From the NCBI GenBank assembly GCA_020638695.1, contig JACKIB010000011.1, forward strand, positions 1 to 64,000: a DNA stretch of 64,000 nucleotides. Reading direction: 5' to 3'. The notes under the pieces are model-generated. The model worked only from the letters and a program-made list of their open reading frames with translations, was not told where the DNA came from and did not search any database. Of the stretch, positions 27,101 through 34,716 are shown one piece after another. This DNA comes from Planctomycetota bacterium. Lineage in GTDB: Bacteria; Planctomycetota; UBA1135; UBA2386. Positions within the stretch are counted from its first letter, which is position 1, and each line of letters begins with the position of its first letter. The translations under genes and the position numbers were made by a program.

Positions 27101-27405
27101 CCGACAAGATGCTGTTCCGGATCGGGGTGCGCGACGGTCGCGTGCAGGTCAAGCAGCGGCTGCCGTTCCGGCTGCGGCCTGGGCTGGTCTCGATCGGAAA
27201 TGCGCTCTACGTGGTGTTGCAGGAGATCAAGCACCAGGAGGGCGCCAAAGTCCAATACCAGGACCTCGTGCTCGCTCTCGACCGCGAGTCGTTCGAGGTG
27301 CTCTGGGAGTTCCGTGACGGTGGCGAGTTCCGCGGGCTGTTGTCCGCCGCGGGCGACCGTCTGTTCGTCGCCGGCGCCGATGGCGGAATCTACCGATTCC
27401 GGTGA
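24175..27405 (+). CDS. DUF4388 / TPR / transmembrane / PQQ-type beta-propeller protein
   Basis: 1076 aa, the first gene of the GTPase cluster. The N-terminus MALKGDLASVDLAQVFQMLALNQKVGLLGI is a DUF4388 domain (to about 160), found with MglA-type GTPases and motility or signalling proteins. TPR-like helices (about 235-455) end in a basic patch KRSRRR and one membrane helix (about 461-483). The outside part has more TPR-like coiled helices (490-660) and a C-terminal series of PQQ-type blades (about 740-1076, e.g. GRLFCLSASSGRELWARPLDG). It therefore joins a cytoplasmic GTPase-linked domain to an exported propeller. The external ligand is unknown. Confidence 0.75.
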   Translation: MALKGDLASVDLAQVFQMLALNQKVGLLGIQSPTAWKALYFDERGVTLYFNEHAMLDNVLAKLVRSGVLAGDGVAEAREHSVRHGQAVVDSLLAGGYLTEDDLDQALRTEIEEQIYELFFWYDAKFEFFEGATEYQGQEGIIHDRFFFGTDILIMEAARRIDEWGYIQTLVANGLEVHRHVPGNSRAFELDEEAFQIYELLDAKRNVNRLIEITSIPSFHVFKTLATLLEDGMIEAVPSDELLAAGQECMHEGRMQDAINLLERAVLDGVGVPEVHILASEAYDAVAEYEQSAFHTKCTAEYHAAQGNLREAIDLYRWVLESIPTDLAACQRVVELSVGRPDLSTPDFNPLQIGKNLVDLYLEIGEVDRVRNLLEDLLRENPTDIELKKSLINVHTKVGDTRRVIELYVSIADDLQKRGDPIQAIKYLQKILQIDRSRSDISDRIKSLYQADERKRSRRRGLVALTVVFCMLVAATIGYYIYNQTARAYYDKLDLEPLIEKKDFQGAIRVVKGFLETYPFTMVAKEAEAELVSLNARYRAYEAAREREVVQEDAKLERIRYEYKNAWSAHLAFFEQRDLTSALKSIEQVRQLVRKAGQAADRRWEVENKVDKSHRELKAYLANASALERHCRQALDEGNWQLARKNVLKLVKEFALSEQAASARVPVMFVTRPVGAAVMRSGKPLLVEKGGKQVPVVTPAVVLCPNQSTLKFELVKPGFVTREATINPLESASVSYVMTIVPLETIRFAHPVLGTPGLTDDGTLVATLRGGRIGVATPVKGAATQLTTLKLPGLSEVDGIPAVTGREIVFTTNEGDVMCFERRGGVRLWQVPARHTVELGPVVANGRAFLTDREGRLFCLSASSGRELWARPLDGRAAGRPAVFGRTVAVGSHGGTVLVLDADKGAVFKRLVLGRAVTTEVLRDNDLLVVGTEDGFVSGYRLADKTKKWTVDVGRSVRPGELCMSEDLESLFVVGSDKMLFRIGVRDGRVQVKQRLPFRLRPGLVSIGNALYVVLQEIKHQEGAKVQYQDLVLALDRESFEVLWEFRDGGEFRGLLSAAGDRLFVAGADGGIYRFR

Positions 27406-27450
27406 ACTGATGGCTGCCCAACACCCCATCACCGCGAGGTCGCCAAGCCG

Positions 27451-28563
27451 ATGAAGCTGTTCCAACGCCTCAAGATCTGGAAGGAGCTCAAGCGGCTCGA
27501 GGCGAAGGTCCACGAGAACCCCTCACCGTCGACCTACGTCGACCTGGGTCAGGTCTACCTCAACATGGAGATGACCGACCACACGGTGCGGGTCGCCGAC
27601 GAGGGACTGAGCCTGTTCCCGAATTCGGAGGAGTTGCGCAAGCTGCGCAAGTTCGCCCAGAAGGCGCAGCTCAACGCCAAGATCAAGGATCTGCGGGTCC
27701 GCTTGAACAAGAGCGCTTCGCCCAAGATCTACAAGGAGCTCGCCGACCAGTACCTCGAGCTCGGCGACTTCGGTGCGGTACAGGGGATCGCCGAGGAGTG
27801 CATCCGCCGCTTCCCCGAAGACGCGGGTGCCTACTTCGTGCTCGCCAAGGCGCGGCTCACCAATTTCTACCGCGACATGTCGTCCCGCGACGGGCTCGAC
27901 GCGGTGCGCGGGCTGCAGCGGGTGGTCGACCTCGAGCGCAAGAACACCAAGGCGCTCAAGATGCTCGCCGAGGTGTTGATCCGCGTCGGCGCGCTCGACG
28001 ATGCCAACGAGTACTTGCAGCGCGCCAAGAAGCTGATGCCGAGCGACCGGGAGACCGAGTCGTTGTTGCGTGAGGCACAGAACGGCAAGCGCATGCAGGG
28101 CAGCATCGACTCGATGTTCCACCACGTCGAGGAGCGCGGCACGATGGTCAACGCGTCGATTGCGGCAGACAAGCCGCAGCCGCGCGTCGCCGCCGAGGAA
28201 GCGATCGGGACGGTTCGCGACTACCTCGCCCAACTGGTCGAGGTCGATGGCGTGATCAAGGCCTGCTACATCAAAGGCTCGAAGGCGATGGTCAAGGGCG
28301 ACATCCGCGACGGCAACGACGGGTTCCTGCGGGTGGTGCGGGTGGTTGCCAAGGCCGCCCAGCGGGTCTCGCGGCGCATGGATATCGGCAACTTCAGCAA
28401 GGCGAGCATCGATGGCGAGTTCGGCCACATCTGCGTGTGCTCGTTCGGTGACGTGGTCGCCGCGTTGCAGTGCGAGTTCGGCACACCGGTCGATCGCCTG
28501 CTCGCCGACCTCCAAGAGTTGGTCGCGGGCTCGTTGTACATGAGCAGGGGAGCGGAACGGTGA
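27451..28563 (+). CDS. TPR protein with C-terminal Roadblock/LC7-like domain
   Basis: 370 aa. The N-terminal two thirds are TPR-like pairs (STYVDLGQVYLNMEMTDHTVRVADEGLSLFP, PKIYKELADQYLELGDFGAVQGIAEECIRRFP, TKALKMLAEVLIRVGALDDANEYLQRAKKLMP). The last ~115 residues (about 245-360) have the Roadblock/LC7 pattern: AQLVEVDGVIKACYIKGSKAMVKGD, then a helix and FGHICVCSFGDVVAALQCEFG. Roadblock proteins regulate MglA GTPases. Its stop overlaps the next Roadblock gene's GTG as GTGA, so the two subunits are made together. Confidence 0.7.
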   Translation: MKLFQRLKIWKELKRLEAKVHENPSPSTYVDLGQVYLNMEMTDHTVRVADEGLSLFPNSEELRKLRKFAQKAQLNAKIKDLRVRLNKSASPKIYKELADQYLELGDFGAVQGIAEECIRRFPEDAGAYFVLAKARLTNFYRDMSSRDGLDAVRGLQRVVDLERKNTKALKMLAEVLIRVGALDDANEYLQRAKKLMPSDRETESLLREAQNGKRMQGSIDSMFHHVEERGTMVNASIAADKPQPRVAAEEAIGTVRDYLAQLVEVDGVIKACYIKGSKAMVKGDIRDGNDGFLRVVRVVAKAAQRVSRRMDIGNFSKASIDGEFGHICVCSFGDVVAALQCEFGTPVDRLLADLQELVAGSLYMSRGAER

Positions 28564-28922
28564 CGTCGATCCAGGACATCCTCGAGGACCTGCGGGTCAC
28601 GGCGAGCCTCAAGGGCTGCTTGGTGATGATGCACGACGGGATCGTCGTCGCCACTGCGCTCGATCGCAGCCTGGAGGGCGATGTGGTCTCCGGACTGACG
28701 TCGTTCCTCACCTCGACGCTGCGGCGCGTCCTGACCGAGAGCGGTTTGGGCGGCTTCACCAGCCTGACCGTGCACTCGACCCATGGCAAGGTCCTGATGG
28801 TCGACATCGGCACCTCCTACCTGGTCGTCACGACCAACCAATTCGGCCGGCTCGACCTGAGCATGCCGGAGATCCAGGAAGCGGCCCTCCAGCTGCGGAG
28901 GCTGTCGCGAATCTCACTCTAG
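28560..28922 (+). CDS. single-domain Roadblock/LC7 protein
   Basis: 120 aa from a GTG start (28560-28562) that overlaps the preceding stop, with GGGGAG about 8 bases upstream. The domain reads TSIQDILEDLRVTASLKGCLVMMHDGIVVATALD, a long helix, then LTVHSTHGKVLMVDIGTSYLVVTTN and a C-terminal helix, which is the Roadblock/LC7 beta-alpha-beta-beta-beta-alpha order. It likely pairs with the TPR-Roadblock protein or with the Roadblock at 30048, and acts on the MglA-like GTPase that follows. Confidence 0.75.
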   Translation: MTSIQDILEDLRVTASLKGCLVMMHDGIVVATALDRSLEGDVVSGLTSFLTSTLRRVLTESGLGGFTSLTVHSTHGKVLMVDIGTSYLVVTTNQFGRLDLSMPEIQEAALQLRRLSRISL

Positions 28923-28938
28923 TTCAACGCCGCCGACA

Positions 28939-28962
28939 CCGCTGGAAGATTCTCTTCAGCGG
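28939..28962 (+). promoter_or_regulatory. short hairpin between the Roadblock gene and mglA-like gene
   Basis: CCGCTGGAAG / CTTCAGCGG forms a 9-bp stem with one bulged base, with no T-run. It could tune mRNA stability or attenuate read-through into the GTPase gene within the cluster. Confidence 0.3.
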
Positions 28963-29015
28963 GTTCACGACGAGCGTCGAGAACCAACGGAGCCACACTC
29001 GGGGATTGTAGACAA

Positions 29016-30038
29016 ATGGTTCAGATCAACTTCGCACTGAAGGAAGTCAACTGCAAGATCGTGTTCTACGGTCCAGGTATGAGTGGCAAGACCACCAACC
29101 TGGAGATCGTGCATCAGAAGGCTCCGGAGAGCAACCGTGGCGAGCTCACCTCGATCTCGACCGACGGTGACCGGACGCTGTTCTTCGACTTCATGCCGCT
29201 CGACCTGGGGACGGTCGCCGGCATGCGCACCAAGTTCCAGCTGTACACGGTGCCCGGCCAGGTCTACTACAACTCGACCCGCAAGCTCGTGTTGCAGGGC
29301 GTGGACGGCGTGATCTTCGTCGCCGACTCGGACCCCGACAAGCTGCAGGAGAACATCGAGTCGTACGAGAACCTGATCGAGAACCTCAACGAGTACGGGA
29401 AGGACGCACGCGAGCTGCCGCACGTCATCCAGTACAACAAGCGCGACCTGCCGAACGCGATGTCGGTCGAGGACCTCGACGCGTCGCTCAATCGGTTCGG
29501 CGTGCCGACGTTCGAGGCGGTCGCGAACACCGGCGAGGGCGTGTTCCCCACCCTGAAGACGCTTGCCGGAATGGTGCTCGAGAGCATCGATCGGCTCGAC
29601 CACCGGCGCAAGCCGGCGCAACAGAAGGGCGGCGCATCGGCAGCGGCCGACGGCGGTGCCCCGCAGAAGCCCAAGGTGGCCGGCAACCGTCGCCCGGCGG
29701 TGGCGGCAGCCCCCGCACCCGGTGCGCCCGGTGCCCCGCGTCGCGCGCGCGGCGACGGCCGAGGCTGCACCCCACGCCAGGCACAGGCCGCGCGTCCGCG
29801 CGGTGCCGCCGCCCCGGCCGCGGCCGCCGAACCGCGCGCCCGTATGCAGCGCGGTGCCGCCGCCCCGGCGCAGGCAGGCCGCCCCAGCGCGGCGCGGCAG
29901 TCGGTGGCTCAGGGGCGCCCGCAGGCCGGGACGTCGCGGCGCAAGGGCGGCATGCAATTGATGGTGATCTCGATGGTCGTCCTGGCCGCAGCGATCGCCG
30001 GCGTCGTCTACTTCGTGATGAACAACCCGGAGTTCTGA
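29016..30038 (+). CDS. mglA: MglA-like small GTPase with Ala/Pro-rich linker and C-terminal membrane anchor
   Basis: 340 aa. The GTPase domain (1-195) has the P-loop GPGMSGKTTNLE, the MglA stretch TDGDRTLFFDFMPLDLG, the PGQ box TVPGQVYYN and NKRDLP. Canonical MglA stops at about 195 aa. Here an extra ~115-residue Ala/Pro/Arg/Gln linker leads to a hydrophobic helix MQLMVISMVVLAAAIAGVVYFVM (about 313-335) and a five-residue tail, so the protein should be tail-anchored in the cytoplasmic membrane. MglA controls polarity and motility in myxobacteria; its job here is unknown. The neighbours are all Roadblock/TPR/DUF4388 proteins. Confidence 0.85.
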   Translation: MVQINFALKEVNCKIVFYGPGMSGKTTNLEIVHQKAPESNRGELTSISTDGDRTLFFDFMPLDLGTVAGMRTKFQLYTVPGQVYYNSTRKLVLQGVDGVIFVADSDPDKLQENIESYENLIENLNEYGKDARELPHVIQYNKRDLPNAMSVEDLDASLNRFGVPTFEAVANTGEGVFPTLKTLAGMVLESIDRLDHRRKPAQQKGGASAAADGGAPQKPKVAGNRRPAVAAAPAPGAPGAPRRARGDGRGCTPRQAQAARPRGAAAPAAAAEPRARMQRGAAAPAQAGRPSAARQSVAQGRPQAGTSRRKGGMQLMVISMVVLAAAIAGVVYFVMNNPEF

Positions 30039-30047
30039 GGGAGCAAC

Positions 30048-30572
30048 ATGGCACAAACGCCGAAGATGAGTGCGAACGAGAAGCTGCGTTACGACCGGCT
30101 TCAGTTCTACAAGGAGGACGTCGAGAGGATCGACAAGATCCTCAACGAGTTCCTGCGCCTGTCCGGCGCCAAGTGCGCGCTCCTGATCGACAAGGAAGGG
30201 CACATGGTGACCAAGCGGGGCGAGGTGCGGACCATCGACATGGACACGATCTCGGCGCTGGTTGCCGGGTCGTTCGCCGCTACCAAGGAGATGGCCCGGC
30301 TGCTCGGTGAAGACGAGTTCACCGCGCTGTTCCACCAGGGTGAGCGCGACAACATCCAGCTGTCGCTGGTCGGTGACCGGACGCTGCTCACGATCCTGTT
30401 CGACGACCGAACCACGGTCGGCATGGTCCGGTTGTACGCCAGCGAGACGGCGAAGAAGCTCGCGGAGGTCTACCGCGATTGCCTGGCGAAGATGGACGAG
30501 CGCGGTACGCCGGACCTCGGCGCTGACTACGGCGACTCCGCCAAGGCGAAGCTCGAGAACCTGTTCGACTGA
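30048..30572 (+). CDS. MglB-like Roadblock/LC7 protein (putative GTPase-activating partner)
   Basis: 174 aa. After a polar leader (MAQTPKMSANEKLRYDRLQFY) comes a Roadblock domain: ERIDKILNEFLRLSGAKCALLIDKEGHMVTKRGE, TISALVAGSFAATKEMARLLGEDEF, IQLSLVGDRTLLTILFDDRTTVGMVRLYA and a final helix. This is the MglB arrangement, the homodimer that stimulates MglA GTP hydrolysis. It starts 9 bases after the GTPase gene with GGGAG upstream and is the last gene before a strong terminator. Confidence 0.8.
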   Translation: MAQTPKMSANEKLRYDRLQFYKEDVERIDKILNEFLRLSGAKCALLIDKEGHMVTKRGEVRTIDMDTISALVAGSFAATKEMARLLGEDEFTALFHQGERDNIQLSLVGDRTLLTILFDDRTTVGMVRLYASETAKKLAEVYRDCLAKMDERGTPDLGADYGDSAKAKLENLFD

Positions 30573-30597
30573 GTCGTTCAGAGCACCCGAGATGGGC

Positions 30598-30633
30598 AGC
30601 GGCCCTTGCGTCACGCGTGGCGCAAGGGCCGCT
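30598..30633 (+). terminator. strong hairpin closing the MglA/Roadblock operon
   Basis: AGCGGCCCTTGCG and CGCAAGGGCCGCT form a perfect 13-bp stem with a 10-base loop, 25 bases after the Roadblock stop. It is the only obvious hairpin of this strength between 24 and 31 kb. The remaining ~500 bases to the histone-like gene hold no gene I can support. Confidence 0.65.
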
Positions 30634-31139
30634 GTTCGTTGGTGCGCGGTTCCGCTGGCGTGCTGCGACACGGTTCGGTTCCGCTGGTTCCGAGTCGGTG
30701 GATCGGGTCGCGCTCGTGCAGCGGCACGTGATCGCGGTGCTCGTTCGCGATGTCCGCACGTCGCCGCAAGGTGCAGACGTCGTGGCATGACTCGTCGCCC
30801 GCGGTGCTGAATTGCAAGGCGAGCCAGCACTTTTTGTGGCGATTCGTGGATCCGCGAAGATTCCTCTGAAGACCGGCAAAACGAGATCAGAACCCGCATC
30901 AACAAAGCGAAGCGTACCGATTCGCAAACCTGTCGAACTCTCGCGACCTGCGGTATCTCCTGATGGCTAGGGGATTTCGGTGAATTCCTGGGTTCGAGGG
31001 GACGATCTAGTTGGTGATTGGAATCCACGCCTTGGCGTGGGACCCGGTCAGGCCTCGTTCCGGGGCATCTTCACAGACCTCCAGGAGCTTCCAGCCCTGG
31101 AGAACCCAACCAAGGAAGTCCAAACAAGGAAGCACAGAG

Positions 31140-31295
31140 ATGGCTGCAAAGAAGAAGGCCGCGAAGAAGGCCGCGACGTCGACCGCGAAGAAGACCACTC
31201 GCAAGAAGGGCAAGAAGAAGGCCGCCAAGAAGAAGGCCACCAAGAAGAAGGCGACCAAGAAGAAGGCCGCGCGCAAGGCGACCAAGAAGAAGTAG
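31140..31295 (+). CDS. histone-H1-like Lys/Ala-rich protein
   Basis: 51 aa from ATG 31140 (MAAKKKAAKKAATSTAKK), with AAKKK/ATKKK repeats to the end. More than half the residues are Lys and most of the rest Ala or Thr. Such H1/Hc2-like proteins compact DNA and are frequent in Planctomycetota and Chlamydiota. GCACAGAG precedes the ATG, giving a weak ribosome site. The open frame continues upstream for 129 bases but that part has no Lys/Ala character, so the short start is used. A classical terminator follows. Confidence 0.7.
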   Translation: MAAKKKAAKKAATSTAKKTTRKKGKKKAAKKKATKKKATKKKAARKATKKK

Positions 31296-31371
31296 CTCGG
31301 TGACCCTCCGTGGTGCTCGGACAGCACCGCGGGGTCCACGTGCGATGGCCGGACTTGGCATCGCGCACCGA

Positions 31372-31404
31372 GGGGGCGAGCATCAGCTCGCCCCTTCTCT
31401 TTTT
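31372..31404 (+). terminator. Rho-independent terminator after the histone-like gene
   Basis: GGGGCGAGC-ATCA-GCTCGCCCC followed by TTCTCTTTTT: a perfect 9-bp GC stem, tetraloop and T-run, a textbook intrinsic terminator for the plus strand. A weaker GGTGCT/AGCACC hairpin lies just before it at about 31312-31328. Confidence 0.85.
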
Positions 31405-31423
31405 GGGGTTCCGCCGCGCGCGA

Positions 31424-33526
31424 TCAGCGCACGCGGGTGCCGTTCGGTGCGCCTTCCCCTGGCGCGACGAACCGGGGCTTGCCGTCCGGACCGTCGGTGG
31501 CGAGCAGCATCCCCTGCGACTCGACCCCGCGCAGGCTGCGCGGTGCCAGATTGACGACGGCGACCACTCGGGTGCCGGTCAGGGTCGCCGGGTCGTAGCT
31601 CTGGGCGACCCCAGCGACGATGGTCCGCTGCTCGAAGCCCAGGTCGACTTGCAGGACCAGTAGTCGGTCCGCCTTGGGGTGTCGCGCCGCAGCCACGATC
31701 GTGCCGGCGCGCAAGTCGACTGCAGTGAATTGGTCGAAGCCGATCTCCGGAGCGATCGGTTCCTGCGCCGCGTCTCCCGCTGCTCCGGCTTCCGTCGCCG
31801 GCGAGGCGACCGCCGGTGCACCCTCGGTGGGCTCCGCAGCCATCTTCTCGAGCTTGGCCAGCTCTTCCGCGACCAACTGATCGGCTACCTTGGGGAACAG
31901 GACCGGCAGCGGCTCGGCCCGCAGCGGGCCGGCGGGCAGCCCGACGCCGCCCGCGTCGGCCCAGGTCGGCGGCGCGGTGACGCCGAGTGCTTCGAGGATC
32001 TTGCCGGAAGTGTCCGGCAGGATCGGCCGAGCGAGGATCGCCAGCGTCCGGATCGCCTCGGCGCAGACGCGCAGCGTCTGGCCGCAGCGAGCGGGGTCGG
32101 TCTTGCGGGTCGCCCACGGCTGCTCGGTGTCGTAGTACTTGTTGCAGGTGTTGCCGAAAGCCATCAGGCGGGCGCACGCCTTGCGGAACGAGAACGACGC
32201 CAGATGCGCGCCGATCTCCTCGGCCGCGGCCGCGCCGGCGTCGAGCAGCTCGCGATCCTGGGGCAGCAACGGGCCCAGATCGGGGATCGCGCCATCGAGG
32301 AAGCGCTCGGCGAAGCGCAGCGTGCGGGCGACGAAGTTCCCCAGGTTGTCCGCCAGGTCGTCGTTGATCCGCGCCTGGAACTCGCGCCACGACCAGTCGG
32401 AGTCGGCGGTCTCCGGCATCATGGTCGCAAGCGCGTAGCGCAGGCCGTCGACCGGGAAGCGCCCGGAGATGCTCGACTCGGGGATGTACCAGCCCTTGCT
32501 GGTGTTGAACTTCTTGCCTTCGAGGTTGAAGAACTCGTTCGCCGGCACGTTCGTCGGGACGACCCACCCCGCCTTGGTGCCCCACAGCATCGCCGGGAAC
32601 ACCACGGCGTGGAACGTGATGTTGTCCTTGCCGAGGAAGTGGTAGAGCTTGGTCGCCGGGTCCTTCCACAACTGTTCGAACCGCTCCGGCTGCCCCTGGC
32701 CGTTCCAGTACTGCTTGGAGATCGACAGATAGCCGATCGGCGCCTCGAACCACACGTACAGCACCTTGCCGGCCTCGGCGAATTCGCCGGGTAGCGGAAC
32801 ACCCCACGGCAGATCGCGGGTGATCGGGCGCGCGCGCAGGTCGTCCAGGGCCGATGCGACGAAGTGGCGGACGTTGACCTTCCACTCGGCAGTCTTGGCG
32901 GTGAACCACTCGGCCAGCCACTCGTCGCGGATTTGGTCGAGTTTGAGGTACCAGTGCCGGGTCTCGCGCAGCACCGGGGTCGAGCCGTCCAGGGTGCTGC
33001 GAGGGTCGATCAGCTGTTTGGCGTCGAGCCACGAGCCGCAGGACGGGCACTCATCGCCCCGGGCGTTCGGCGAATTGCACTTGTAGCAGGTTCCCTCGAC
33101 GTAGCGGTCCGGCAGGAAACGGCCGAGGGTGGCGCTGTAGAATTGCTCCTCGGTGCGCTGCTCGAGGTAGCCGTTGCGCATCAAGTCGAGGAAGAACCCC
33201 TGGGCCAGTTCGGCGTGGAACGGGTTGTGGTGCGCCGCGGTGCCCGAGAACAGATCGAACTCGATGCCGATGCTGTCGAGGATGCGGCCGATCTCGCGAT
33301 GCCAGTGGTCGACGTAGTCCGGGTAGGACTGGCCGGCCTGCTCGGCCTTCAGGGTGATCGCGACCCCGTGCTCGTCGGTGCCGCACACGAAGTGTACGTC
33401 TTCGCCACGCATCCGCTGATAGCGCACGAAGATGTCTGCCGGCAGGTAGGCGCCGACGATGTGGCCGAAGTGGATCGGTCCGTTGGCGTAGGGCAGCGCA
33501 CTGGTGACGATGATCTTCTCGGTCAT
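31424..33526 (-). CDS. metG: methionyl-tRNA synthetase with C-terminal tRNA-binding domain
   Basis: 700 aa, class I. The HIGH motif is HFGH in ALPYANGPIHFGHIVGAYLPAD, a zinc knuckle is CYKCNSPNARGDECPSCG, and the KMSKS equivalent is FNTSKGW. The last ~110 residues (FDQFTAVDLRAGTIVAAARHPKADRLLVLQVDLG...) are the Trbp111/Arc1p-like tRNA-binding domain. I start at the ATG at 33524-33526 (MTEKIIVTSALPY). An upstream in-frame ATG gives a 17-residue prefix that comes from the end of a family B palindromic element and is not conserved. Confidence 0.95.
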   Translation of the reverse strand: MTEKIIVTSALPYANGPIHFGHIVGAYLPADIFVRYQRMRGEDVHFVCGTDEHGVAITLKAEQAGQSYPDYVDHWHREIGRILDSIGIEFDLFSGTAAHHNPFHAELAQGFFLDLMRNGYLEQRTEEQFYSATLGRFLPDRYVEGTCYKCNSPNARGDECPSCGSWLDAKQLIDPRSTLDGSTPVLRETRHWYLKLDQIRDEWLAEWFTAKTAEWKVNVRHFVASALDDLRARPITRDLPWGVPLPGEFAEAGKVLYVWFEAPIGYLSISKQYWNGQGQPERFEQLWKDPATKLYHFLGKDNITFHAVVFPAMLWGTKAGWVVPTNVPANEFFNLEGKKFNTSKGWYIPESSISGRFPVDGLRYALATMMPETADSDWSWREFQARINDDLADNLGNFVARTLRFAERFLDGAIPDLGPLLPQDRELLDAGAAAAEEIGAHLASFSFRKACARLMAFGNTCNKYYDTEQPWATRKTDPARCGQTLRVCAEAIRTLAILARPILPDTSGKILEALGVTAPPTWADAGGVGLPAGPLRAEPLPVLFPKVADQLVAEELAKLEKMAAEPTEGAPAVASPATEAGAAGDAAQEPIAPEIGFDQFTAVDLRAGTIVAAARHPKADRLLVLQVDLGFEQRTIVAGVAQSYDPATLTGTRVVAVVNLAPRSLRGVESQGMLLATDGPDGKPRFVAPGEGAPNGTRVR

Positions 33527-33530
33527 GTTC

Positions 33531-33568
33531 GACCTCGCGACGCTGCTCGTGAACAGTCCGGGCCTGAG
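33531..33568. repeat. isolated end of a family B element just upstream of metG
   Basis: About 35 bases match the first 35 of family B in reverse complement with about 30 identities, including TCGCGACGCTGCTC and AGTCCGGGC. The fragment begins five bases upstream of the metG start codon, so it forms most of the metG leader. No opposite end was found nearby, so it looks like a solo remnant. Confidence 0.55.
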
Positions 33569-33634
33569 AAGGGACACTAGCGCTGCCGGGTTGGAAAACC
33601 CAGTTCGCCGTCCGCCGTCCCGGGCGGAGGTGGC

Positions 33635-34498
33635 TCAGCCGCGATGGCTCGCCGCGGGAGTCTTGTCGAAGCGGAAGTAGAGCAGCGAGACCGCGACCGC
33701 GGTGGCCGGGGCGAGGAACAGCACGTTGAAGAACGGCACCAGGATGCCGAGGTTGAACGCGACCCCGAAGCCGAGCGCGCGGCCCCAGTTCCGCCGCACG
33801 ATGCGGCGCCGATACGCCATTCCGTAGCCGCGCCGCAGCACCGGAATCTCGAACCAGACCATCGCGTTGAGGTAGGCGGCGACCAGGAACGCCGCGGGGA
33901 TCGCCACGAGGTTCACCACCGGAATCCAGCTCAGCACGATCATCGGGACCAGCACGAAGATCTGCAGCATCAGGATCTGCGCCGCGGCATTGAGGCCGGC
34001 CATCAGGCCGCGCCACAGCCCGAGGTCGACCGGCTTCATCCGTTCTCCGGCCAGCATCCGCTCGGTGGCGTTGGCGATCGGATCGAGAAACGGCGTCATG
34101 CCGGCCTGGATCAGCGATGAGGCCAGGAACCAGACGCAGACCAACGCCAGGATGCCCGCGAGGGTGGCGCTGACTGCGCCCCAGTTGGGCATGAACGAAT
34201 CCAACAGGCTGTAGAAGCCGAATCCCGTCCCGAGCACGAACACCAACACCAGCGCCAAGTTGGCAGCGATCGCCAGACCGATCTTGCCGATGAACTCGCG
34301 CCGGGTCATCAGCAGGAGCGACGCCTGGAACAGCGACACGAACCCCTCGACGAACTCGATCAGGAACAGCCGTCGACCGGGCCGAACCGATTTGACCCCG
34401 TCGACCGGCAGGATCTCGTTCTCGCACAGGGCGCATTCGGCACCGGGCCGCGGGTAGCCACACGTCGGGCACGGTGGGGCGGTCGGTTCCTGGGTCAT
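33635..34498 (-). CDS. EI24/CysZ-type membrane protein with N-terminal zinc ribbon
   Basis: 287 aa. A short zinc-ribbon-like start CPTCGYPRPGAECALC (residues 10-25) precedes an EI24-family membrane domain: FVEGFVSLFQASLLLM, LALVLVFVLGTGFGFY, then the conserved loop LDPIANATERMLAG and four to five further helices. CysZ in this family is a sulfate transporter, but most EI24 proteins with such zinc ribbons are uncharacterised. The metG and this gene are on the same strand about 110 bases apart. Confidence 0.65.
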   Translation of the reverse strand: MTQEPTAPPCPTCGYPRPGAECALCENEILPVDGVKSVRPGRRLFLIEFVEGFVSLFQASLLLMTRREFIGKIGLAIAANLALVLVFVLGTGFGFYSLLDSFMPNWGAVSATLAGILALVCVWFLASSLIQAGMTPFLDPIANATERMLAGERMKPVDLGLWRGLMAGLNAAAQILMLQIFVLVPMIVLSWIPVVNLVAIPAAFLVAAYLNAMVWFEIPVLRRGYGMAYRRRIVRRNWGRALGFGVAFNLGILVPFFNVLFLAPATAVAVSLLYFRFDKTPAASHRG

Positions 34499-34564
34499 CG
34501 GGTGGAAGGGTCGGTGCTGTGGGGCGTGGTTTTCGCGGTGCGGCGTGCCTATCTTCTGCCGGTC

Positions 34565-34690
34565 TCGCCCGGGCCGTTCACGCGCGGTGCTGCGAGTTCA
34601 CGCGAGGTTGTTGCTGCGAGGCGAACGGCAGGTCGTCCGCCGGGTAGCCCGACGCGCGAACTCTCGCCGCTCGAGGAATCGTTCGGGCCA
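34565..34690. repeat. diverged family B-like palindromic unit
   Basis: In the 218-base gap between divergent genes, about 125 bases align with family B: AGGTTGTTGCTG and GAACGGCAGGT are shared with the copy at 19628-19809. Imperfect inverted ends (GCCCGGGCCGTTC and GAATCGTTCGGGCC) bracket them. No CTAG remains at the edges. Boundaries are approximate. Confidence 0.4.
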
Positions 34691-34716
34691 GTCTACCTAC
34701 GCCAGCGACGCCGACA

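Noticed and set aside
33527..33577. N-terminal extension of MetG
   Set aside because: The added residues are encoded by a mobile-element end and MetG homologues start at MTEKI-like sequence.
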